Source of the DNA: an uncultured Eubacteriales bacterium
GTDB lineage: Bacteria; Bacillota; Clostridia; Christensenellales; Aristaeellaceae
Reading direction: 5' to 3'
DNA length: 64,000 bases
NCBI GenBank assembly: GCA_902795275.1
Contig: CADBKQ010000002.1
Coordinates: 1-64,000 of the forward strand
The translations under genes and the position numbers were made by a program. A model generated the notes under the pieces. The model made no database searches and was not told the DNA's origin. It saw only the letters and a program-made list of their open reading frames with translations. Positions 49,720-56,345 of the stretch are shown here, in pieces. Numbering within the stretch: the first letter of the stretch is position 1; the number at the start of each line of letters is the position of its first letter.

Positions 49720-50317
49720 CCTGTTTTCCTCCCTGGCAGCGGATCACCCAGAAGCCGCCGCTTTTTTCCACTGTTTCCACTTGATCGAAAACGGTTTTCA
49801 GGTATTTCAGCGCCGATTCCGCGCCCTGCTGCTTTCGGATGACAAGGAATAGCTGCCCACCCTCCGTCAGCTTTTTGGCGCTGTCCGCAAACATTTTGTA
49901 AATTACCTGCTTGCCCGCCCGGATGGGGGGATTGGTGATAATATAATCGAAGGAACCGGCAATGCTTTCCAGCCCGTCGCTTTCCACAACGCACACCGCA
50001 ACGCCGTTTGCCTTCGCATTCTTTTCCGAAAGCTCCAGCGCCCGGCGGTTCACGTCGCTCATTACAATATCGCAGCCGGGACTCGCTTTCCCGACGCTCA
50101 CGCCCACCGCGCCCCAGCCGCAGCCCAAATCCAGCACGCGGCCTGCCATTTCCTCCGGCAGGGCTTTGAGCAGCGTAGCGGTGCCATAGTCCACCTCGCC
50201 CTTGGAAAACACCCCGGCGTCGGTCAGGAACCGCAGGGCATGGCCCCGGTACGTCCACTCCGCCGTCCGGTAGCTGTGTTCGCTGGCCGGCGCAGCGGAA
50301 TAATAATGATCGTTCAT
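49709..50317 (-). CDS. RsmC-like class I methyltransferase
   Basis: 202 residues. SAM-binding motif VLDLGCGWGAVGVSVG, then SDVNRRALELSEKNAKANGV, and the base-flipping catalytic motif NPPIRAGK, as in 16S rRNA guanine N2 methyltransferases of the RsmC/RlmG group. It is the short single-domain form found in Firmicutes (YbxB-like). Its partner gene is an rRNA pseudouridine synthase, which supports an RNA substrate. It overlaps that gene by four bases. Confidence 0.88.
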   Translation of the reverse strand: MNDHYYSAAPASEHSYRTAEWTYRGHALRFLTDAGVFSKGEVDYGTATLLKALPEEMAGRVLDLGCGWGAVGVSVGKASPGCDIVMSDVNRRALELSEKNAKANGVAVCVVESDGLESIAGSFDYIITNPPIRAGKQVIYKMFADSAKKLTEGGQLFLVIRKQQGAESALKYLKTVFDQVETVEKSGGFWVIRCQGGKQDAV

Positions 50318-51030
50318 GCTTTCATCCCCGCCGCCGCGTACAGGGCGGCGATTTCTGTCTCCGTTAATTCCCGGTATTCTCCCGGGGCCAATGCTTCGTC
50401 CAGCGGCAGCGGCCCGAAGGACAGCCGCCGCAGCTCCAGCACCGGCTTGCCCACCGCGCCGAACATGCGCCTGACCTGATGGAACTTTCCCTCCCGCACA
50501 GTCACGAGGCCTAAGCCGGGCGCGAGAATCTCCAATTTCGCGGGCAGGGCGGTAAAATCTTTTAGTGGAATCCCCGCCGCGAACGTCTGAACGTCCGCTT
50601 CCGTCAGCGTTCCTTCCACCAGGGCTTCGTACACCTTGTCCACATGGCGCTCGGGAGAAATCAGCCGGTGGGCCAATTCCCCGTCGGTGGTCAAAATCAG
50701 CAGGCCGGTGGTGTCCTTGTCCAGCCGTCCCACAGGCATGCAGCCCAGGGCGGTATAAAGCGGCGGCAGCAGATCCATCACGGTCTTTTGCCGATGATCC
50801 TCTTTCGCCGTCAGCACCCCGGCGGGCTTATGCAGCATGATGTGACGGGACAGCCGGGTATCCAGGCGCTGTCCGTCCAGCGCGATGTCCGCGTTTTCAT
50901 TCACCTGAAACGCGGCATCCTTCACTGCCGCGCCGTTCACGCGCACGCGCCCCGCTTTCAGAATGTCCCGGACGCCGCTCCGGGAAGCGACGCCCAGGTG
51001 GGTCAGCAGTTTATCCAGCCGCATCGTCAT
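50314..51030 (-). CDS. rsuA: RsuA-type 16S rRNA pseudouridine synthase
   Basis: 238 residues. N-terminal S4 domain (MRLDKLLTHLGVASRSGVRD, then ILKAGRVRVNG) and a catalytic domain with GRLDKDTTGLLILTTDGELA, where the Asp is the nucleophile. LHKPAGVLTA and GKFHQVRRMF complete the RsuA pattern. It modifies a uridine of 16S rRNA (position 516 in E. coli). ATG 51030 overlaps the stop of the membrane protein gene by four bases; ATG 51024 is possible. Confidence 0.92.
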   Translation of the reverse strand: MTMRLDKLLTHLGVASRSGVRDILKAGRVRVNGAAVKDAAFQVNENADIALDGQRLDTRLSRHIMLHKPAGVLTAKEDHRQKTVMDLLPPLYTALGCMPVGRLDKDTTGLLILTTDGELAHRLISPERHVDKVYEALVEGTLTEADVQTFAAGIPLKDFTALPAKLEILAPGLGLVTVREGKFHQVRRMFGAVGKPVLELRRLSFGPLPLDEALAPGEYRELTETEIAALYAAAGMKA

Positions 51031-52076
51031 TCTTTGTCGTCCGGCGCCGTTTCTTCCTCAGGTTTGTCTTCCTGGCTTTCCGTCTGCTCCTGCTTAGGTG
51101 CTTCCGCCTCTTCGATCTTCTCCGCTTCGCTTGCCATGGTGTGGGCATGCGGCCGGATGCACCGGGCCATCAGCGCCGCGTTGCGGCACTTGCGCCAGAT
51201 GCAGAAAGGCAGGTACAGCACGGCGAACACGCCCAGCAATTCCAGCAGCACCAGCTGGGGAACGGGCTCCTGAAACAGGTGCATGACATCTGTAAAGATC
51301 ACGTCCACGCCATAAGTAAAACGCACCTTATTCATGATATACAGCCACCCTACCGTGCTGAACCCCAGGATCGCGGGCAGGCTGAGCAGGAAATTCACGC
51401 AGACGTTGCCGAACATTTCCTTCCTGTGCTTTTTCCGGATACGGCGCGACCACCTCACCGTGTTCGACGTGCCGATGGAGCGCACAGGCAGGTATTCAAA
51501 GGGCAAATCGCGCCACCAGCCATAGGCAAACAGGAGGCCGAACAAAGCAACCAAGCCGCCGATCAGCGCCCAGGCAAGCGACACATTGCCCAGTCCGTCT
51601 TCCGGATTGCCCGCAAGCAGCATCGCCAGCCAATGAACGGGCGTGATCCAGGTGTGATACGGGAGGATGGAACGCAGCACAATAAAATACACCGCGCAGG
51701 CAATAAAGGGCAGGCCCCACAGAATGCCGCGGAAGTAACGCAGCAAGCCGGTGCCAAGCCATCTGCTGTATGCTGTGGATGCGTCTTCCTTCCGCCTGGT
51801 GTTGCTGTGCCTGTAATACACCCTGCGCACCTTTTGCTTTGCCCAGAAGCGCATGGGAATCAGAATGAAAACATACACAGCCAGGCTAACCCCTGCCGCC
51901 AGAATATCCGGCAACTGCCCGCCCATGGTCTGGCAGAACAGCAGCGGGGCAACGACAGCCACGCGAATCAGCAGCTGAACAAACGCCGCTTTGCTGATCT
52001 CATCGTAGTGCCGCGCGATTCCCCTGCGCGTTATTTTGCCGATAGACGGCCTGTTCCCGTTCTCATGTGCGCTCAC
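51027..52076 (-). CDS. hypothetical membrane protein
   Basis: 349 residues with about six hydrophobic segments (for example VQLLIRVAVVAPLLFCQTMG, ILWGLPFIACAVYFIVLRSI, LVLLELLGVFAVLYLPFCIW) and a Lys/Glu-rich cytosolic tail. A charged mid-section, TVRWSRRIRKKHRKEMFGNV, lies between membrane parts. I do not recognise the family. The start is GTG 52076, chosen because the promoter at 52131-52159 makes the longer frame untranslatable. First gene of the six-gene operon. Confidence 0.75.
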   Translation of the reverse strand: MSAHENGNRPSIGKITRRGIARHYDEISKAAFVQLLIRVAVVAPLLFCQTMGGQLPDILAAGVSLAVYVFILIPMRFWAKQKVRRVYYRHSNTRRKEDASTAYSRWLGTGLLRYFRGILWGLPFIACAVYFIVLRSILPYHTWITPVHWLAMLLAGNPEDGLGNVSLAWALIGGLVALFGLLFAYGWWRDLPFEYLPVRSIGTSNTVRWSRRIRKKHRKEMFGNVCVNFLLSLPAILGFSTVGWLYIMNKVRFTYGVDVIFTDVMHLFQEPVPQLVLLELLGVFAVLYLPFCIWRKCRNAALMARCIRPHAHTMASEAEKIEEAEAPKQEQTESQEDKPEEETAPDDKE

Positions 52077-52130
52077 AAAGTCCCACCTGTCCTTTCGCTG
52101 CGCTTTATCGCATCGTATTCTCCATCCTGT

Positions 52131-52159
52131 ATTATAACGCACTCCCGGCATAATTGCAA
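52131..52159 (-). promoter_or_regulatory. promoter of the six-gene operon
   Basis: Leftward: TTGCAA (52159-52154), 17 bases, TATAAT (52136-52131). Confidence 0.8.
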
Positions 52160-52337
52160 CTGACAATCCAAAGGAGTTTCGGGGTTTTTCCTGCTTTTCC
52201 GGCACCCGCGGAATTGTATACACACAAACGCCCCGTCCTGTGGTATAATAGATTTTATCTGATCGTGCCGATCAATAGGCCCGTTATGATCGGGGAATAC
52301 TCAAAACGGCGCGGACAAAGGAAAGCGGGGTGAGAGC

Positions 52338-54749
52338 ATGGAGCATCAGGAAGCGCTGGCGGCGTACGCTAAGGCGGTGGCGCTGGAGCGGGAAAGCTAT
52401 CTGCGCCAGAGCGCGATCAAAAAAGCGAACGGCGTCACCCGCGGCATGAAGCGGGAGGAAAGGGAGCGCTTCCTGGAAAGCGATACCTTTGCCACCATGC
52501 TCTTCCAGCAGAAACGGCGGGACAGGGTATACCAGGCGCTGCTGCGCGGCGAGCTGACCGAAGAATATCAGCGGCAGGAATTTGAGGAACTTCTTCCCCT
52601 GATCGAAAGCGAAATCAGGCACGGCAACGAAATCGACCTGGGCTTTCTCCGTTCCGTGGAGGGAAGCCGGGTCACGCTGGGCCAGGCCCACAAGGCGCTG
52701 CGGCTGCTGGACAGGCAGGCGCCCCGACAGTTTTTCCAGGCGAATCTGAAACGTTTGGCCGACGACGCGGATGTGAAAGTCGAAAAATACCTGCGGCGAG
52801 GCGACCTTTCTTCCCTGGTGGACAGGGAGCATGAGAAAGGCCGAATCCTGGCTTCCGTGATGGAGACGGCGTTCGGCGGGGGCCTGACCTCCGGTTTTGT
52901 GGAGCGGGCGTACCACCCCCAAACCCTGACCGGCGTTTTGCAGCAGGAGATCAACAAGGCGTACCCCAACCTGGCCGCCTGCGGGTTTGTGCGCGCGCCG
53001 TCGGGCGAGAGCGTTTCCGCCGCCGTGAAGGCCGAAATCAACCGGGCAAAATATACCGTCTGCGGCGAGCTCAAGCGGCGCTGGCCCATGAAGCGCATCC
53101 GCCGCGCGATTGCGGACAACGCTTCCCTGAACCGGCTGCAAAAGCAAGCCGACGCGGCGCTGGCCCGACAGAGGAAGCTGCATTCCGCGCTGCTCAACGC
53201 CATCCCCGAACATTACCGGGACCTGTATCCCCTGGCCCGGGCCATGAAGCGGAAGTTCATTCTGCATTTAGGCCCCACCAATTCCGGCAAGACCTACGAC
53301 GGCGTACACCGGCTGCGCGGGGCGAGGAACGGGATTTACTTAGGCCCCCTGCGCCTGTTGGCCGCCGAGCAGTTTGAAAGCCTGAACATGGCGGACGTGC
53401 CTTGCTCGCTGGTCACGGGCGAGGAGCAGATTCGGGTGCCGTTCAGCCGGGTGCAGTCCTCCACGGTGGAAATGGCCGACCTGAAAGCCCATTACGACGT
53501 GGCGGTGATCGACGAATGCCAGATGATCGCCGACCGGGATCGGGGCGGGGCCTGGACCGCCGCCATCCTGGGCCTGTGCGCCGACGAGATTCACGCCTGC
53601 GCCTCCCCCGACGCGGAAGGGCTGCTGACCAAGATGATTCAGGACTGCGGCGACGAAATGACCATCGTGCGCCACGAGCGCATGACGCCGCTGGAGGTGG
53701 AAAAGGAAGGCTTTCAGTTTCCTTCTTCCGTGCGGCCCGGCGACGCGCTGATCGTGTTTTCCAAGGCGCGGGTGCATGCCGTGGCAGCGGAGCTGAAAAG
53801 CAAGGGCTGCCGGGTGTCGCTGATTTACGGGGCCCTGCCCCCCGACGTGCGGCGCGACCAGGCTGAGCGCTTCCACCGGGGCGAAACCGACGTGGTGGTG
53901 TCCACCGACGCCATCGCCATGGGCATGAACCTGCCCATCGAGCGGGTGGTGTTTCTGGAATCGGAAAAGTACGACGGCGACATCACCCGCACCCTCACCG
54001 ACGCGGAAATCAAGCAGATCGCCGGACGCGCGGGGCGGTACGGCATTTACGACATCGGCTACGTAAACGCCTTCGGGTTCAAGGGGCTGGTGGCCCGCGC
54101 GCTGAAAAAGCCCCTGTATCCGCTGACCGAAGCCATCATCCGCTTTCCCGAATCGCTGCTGGGCATTCCGCTGCCGCTGACCCAGATTCTGGCCCAGTGG
54201 ATTTCCATGCAGGACAAAAGCTGCTTTTCCAAAGCGTCCACTATGCGCATGGAACAGCTGGCCAAGATGATGGAAACCAACCGCACCGACAAGGAACTGC
54301 TGTACCGCTTCATCTGCATTCCCTTCGACGAAACCGACCCCGACCTGCTGGCCCGCTGGAAAGCCATGTACCACGCGGAGAGCCATCGGGAACACATCGA
54401 CGTGCTGCTGGAAATCCCGGGGCTTTTGAACCCGGAGGACTGCGGCATCGACATGCTGGACGGGCTGGAAGCGGACTACCGGCGCTGCGACCTGTATTAC
54501 AACTACGCCCGGCTGTTCCTGGAGGAGCCGGAACCCATTCTGGACGAGATTCAGCGCCGCAAGGATTTGATCTCCCAGGGCATCATCCATATCCTGTCCA
54601 CCCAGAAGCTGCGGCAGAAGACCTGCCGTTCCTGCAAGAAGCGCCTGCCCTGGAACTGGCCCTACGCCCTCTGCGACGCCTGCTACCGCAAGCGCTCCTT
54701 CCACGGGCGGGGCGCGTATCTCCCCGACAGCGCGGCGTGGGACGAATAA
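52338..54749 (+). CDS. SUV3-like DExH RNA helicase
   Basis: 803 residues. A helical N-terminus of about 300 residues precedes a helicase core whose motifs match SUV3: Walker A LGPTNSGKT (312-319), YLGPLRLLAAEQFE, VTGEEQ, motif II DECQM, IYGALPPDVRRDQAERF, STDAIAMGMNL and QIAGRAGRYG. SUV3 is known mainly as the mitochondrial RNA degradosome helicase and from alphaproteobacteria. A C-terminal zinc ribbon (CRSCKKRLPW with CDACY) is added. It should unwind RNA or RNA-DNA for decay. No nuclease partner is adjacent. GGGTGAGAG precedes ATG 52338. Confidence 0.88.
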   Translation: MEHQEALAAYAKAVALERESYLRQSAIKKANGVTRGMKREERERFLESDTFATMLFQQKRRDRVYQALLRGELTEEYQRQEFEELLPLIESEIRHGNEIDLGFLRSVEGSRVTLGQAHKALRLLDRQAPRQFFQANLKRLADDADVKVEKYLRRGDLSSLVDREHEKGRILASVMETAFGGGLTSGFVERAYHPQTLTGVLQQEINKAYPNLAACGFVRAPSGESVSAAVKAEINRAKYTVCGELKRRWPMKRIRRAIADNASLNRLQKQADAALARQRKLHSALLNAIPEHYRDLYPLARAMKRKFILHLGPTNSGKTYDGVHRLRGARNGIYLGPLRLLAAEQFESLNMADVPCSLVTGEEQIRVPFSRVQSSTVEMADLKAHYDVAVIDECQMIADRDRGGAWTAAILGLCADEIHACASPDAEGLLTKMIQDCGDEMTIVRHERMTPLEVEKEGFQFPSSVRPGDALIVFSKARVHAVAAELKSKGCRVSLIYGALPPDVRRDQAERFHRGETDVVVSTDAIAMGMNLPIERVVFLESEKYDGDITRTLTDAEIKQIAGRAGRYGIYDIGYVNAFGFKGLVARALKKPLYPLTEAIIRFPESLLGIPLPLTQILAQWISMQDKSCFSKASTMRMEQLAKMMETNRTDKELLYRFICIPFDETDPDLLARWKAMYHAESHREHIDVLLEIPGLLNPEDCGIDMLDGLEADYRRCDLYYNYARLFLEEPEPILDEIQRRKDLISQGIIHILSTQKLRQKTCRSCKKRLPWNWPYALCDACYRKRSFHGRGAYLPDSAAWDE

Positions 54750-54776
54750 GGCGGAACACGTTTTTATCCCCGATGC

Positions 54777-54805
54777 TTTACAGTCGGAAAAAAACATGGT
54801 ATAAT
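54777..54805 (+). promoter_or_regulatory. trpS promoter
   Basis: TTTACA (54777-54782), 17 bases, TATAAT (54800-54805). No T-box is present before this gene. Confidence 0.7.
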
Positions 54806-54849
54806 CAACCCGTTTCATCCATACAACGATATGAAGGGGATCAAGTACG

Positions 54850-55857
54850 ATGGAAAATCAGACCACTGAAAAACGCAAGGTTGTTTTTTCGGGCATCCAG
54901 CCCTCCGGCAATATCACCCTGGGCAACTACATCGGCGCCCTGCGGAACTTTTCTCTTTTTGACGACGCGGACTGCCTGTACTGCATGGCCGACCTGCACA
55001 CCCTGACCGTGCGCCAGAACCCCGCCGAGCTGCGCAAGCGCACCGCCAGCCTGGCCGCCATTTACGTGGCCTGCGGCCTGGACCCGGACAAGAACATCAT
55101 CTACTGCCAGAGCCACGTACCCGCCCACGCGGAGCTGGCCTGGATTCTGAACTGTTACACTTACATGGGCGAGCTTTCCCGCATGACCCAGTTCAAGGAC
55201 AAATCCGCCAAGCACGCCGACAACATCAACGCGGGCTTGTTCGATTATCCTGTGCTGATGGCATCCGACATCCTTCTGTACCAGACCAACCTGGTGCCCG
55301 TGGGCGGCGACCAGAAGCAGCACGTGGAAATCTGCCGGGACATTGCCCAGCGCTTCAACGGCATCTATGGCGACGTGTTCACCATTCCCGAACCCTATAT
55401 TCCCAAGGCGACCGCCAAGATCATGAGCCTCAGCGAGCCCACCAAGAAGATGAGCAAGTCCGACCCGGAGGATACCTTCATCGCCGTACTGGACAAGCCC
55501 GACGACATCCGCCGCAAGCTCAAGCGCGCCGTCACCGACAGCGACGGGGAAATTCGCTTCGACCCGGAAAACAAGCCCGGCGTTTCCAACCTGCTCACCA
55601 TTCTTTCCGTGCTGAAAAAGGAAAGCATGGAGGACACCGTTTCTTCCCTGTCCGGCCTGGGCTACGGCGCGCTCAAGGAAGCCGTCACCGAAGCGGTCAT
55701 TGCCGAGCTCTCCCCCATTCAGGAGCGCTATAACGCCATCATCGCCGACAAGGACGGCCTGAACGCCATGCTCAAACGCAATTCCGAGCGCGCCGCGTAC
55801 CTGGCCCAGAAGACCCTGCGGAAGGTGTATAAGAAAGTCGGCCTGTACCAGTTCTGA
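54850..55857 (+). CDS. trpS: tryptophanyl-tRNA synthetase
   Basis: 335 residues, class I. The HIGH-type motif is GNITLGNYIGALRNF within VVFSGIQPSGNITL, and the KMSKS loop is TKKMSKSDPED. LVPVGGDQKQHVEICRDIAQ binds tryptophan and ATP. Standard length. Directly followed by the small RNA cluster, whose first promoter begins three bases after the stop. Confidence 0.96.
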   Translation: MENQTTEKRKVVFSGIQPSGNITLGNYIGALRNFSLFDDADCLYCMADLHTLTVRQNPAELRKRTASLAAIYVACGLDPDKNIIYCQSHVPAHAELAWILNCYTYMGELSRMTQFKDKSAKHADNINAGLFDYPVLMASDILLYQTNLVPVGGDQKQHVEICRDIAQRFNGIYGDVFTIPEPYIPKATAKIMSLSEPTKKMSKSDPEDTFIAVLDKPDDIRRKLKRAVTDSDGEIRFDPENKPGVSNLLTILSVLKKESMEDTVSSLSGLGYGALKEAVTEAVIAELSPIQERYNAIIADKDGLNAMLKRNSERAAYLAQKTLRKVYKKVGLYQF

Positions 55858-55860
55858 ATC

Positions 55861-55889
55861 TTGACAGATTCAGCCGCTTATGATAGGAT
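55861..55889 (+). promoter_or_regulatory. promoter of small RNA unit 1
   Basis: TTGACA (55861-55866), 17 bases, TAGGAT (55884-55889). The shared RNA block begins seven bases after the -10. Confidence 0.8.
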
Positions 55890-55895
55890 ATTTTT

Positions 55896-55996
55896 GCAGC
55901 TAACGGGGCTTATTTCGTAATTCTGCACTTCGCCGAAGGACAGTCTCGTGATCCGCATTCAGCAGACAAAAGGCGAAAGCCCGGCGTCTGCTTTTT
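55896..55996 (+). ncRNA. small RNA unit 1 of a tandem family
   Basis: About 101 bases. Starts GCAGCTAACGGGGCTTATTT (block A), has CAGTCTCGTGATCCGCAT (block B) and ends in the terminator AGCAGAC...GTCTGCT with TTTTT. ACGGG of block A can pair with CTCGT of block B through a G-U pair where the other units have CCCGT. Confidence 0.7.
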
Positions 55997-56009
55997 CATT
56001 TTCAACCGA

Positions 56010-56038
56010 TTGACTTAACTCGGCGAGCATGATATAAT
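56010..56038 (+). promoter_or_regulatory. promoter of small RNA unit 2
   Basis: TTGACT (56010-56015), 17 bases, TATAAT (56033-56038), again with block A seven bases on. Confidence 0.8.
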
Positions 56039-56044
56039 TTTCAT

Positions 56045-56144
56045 GCAGCTAACGGGGCTTATTTCATAGAAGACTGTAAATCTTTAGAACCAGTCCCGTG
56101 ATTCGCATCCAGCAGACGAACGTTCGCCTTTCGCCTGCTTTTTT
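56045..56144 (+). ncRNA. small RNA unit 2 of a tandem family
   Basis: About 100 bases. Same block A, block B CAGTCCCGTGATTCGCAT, and terminator AGCAGACG...CGCCTGCT with TTTTTT. The sequence between A and B is unrelated to unit 1 or 3. Confidence 0.7.
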
Positions 56145-56165
56145 CTTTTGTCCGCAATAAAACAA

Positions 56166-56194
56166 TTGACAACCCTTTCCAACCATGATAAGAT
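56166..56194 (+). promoter_or_regulatory. promoter of small RNA unit 3
   Basis: TTGACA (56166-56171), 17 bases, TAAGAT (56189-56194), with block A seven bases on. Confidence 0.8.
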
Positions 56195-56200
56195 ACAAAT

Positions 56201-56326
56201 GCAGCTAACGGGGCTTATTTCTTTTAGCCTTCCACGCTTTTTTCAGTCCCGTGATTCGCATTGGCAGATGAAAGGTTCAACAGGTCGATATTCTCGATGC
56301 TGCGGTGCCGTGGCATCTGCTTTTTT
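56201..56326 (+). ncRNA. small RNA unit 3, possibly also the leader of the TerD-like gene
   Basis: About 126 bases. Same blocks A and B, then a longer region with an extra hairpin (GGTCGATATTCTCGATGC) and the terminator GCAGATG...CATCTGC with TTTTTT. Only 19 bases separate its T-run from the start of the next gene, with no promoter between, so that gene depends on read-through. Confidence 0.7.
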
Positions 56327-56345
56327 CAATGAGGAGGAAACGGTC

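Noticed and set aside
55896..56326. The three repeats might be a CRISPR array
   Set aside because: The repeated blocks are unevenly spaced, each unit has its own promoter and terminator, and the blocks pair within a unit. There are no cas genes.
56148..56345. Upstream extension of the TerD-like protein
   Set aside because: The extension would cover promoter, RNA unit 3 and its terminator; ATG 56346 has a strong RBS.
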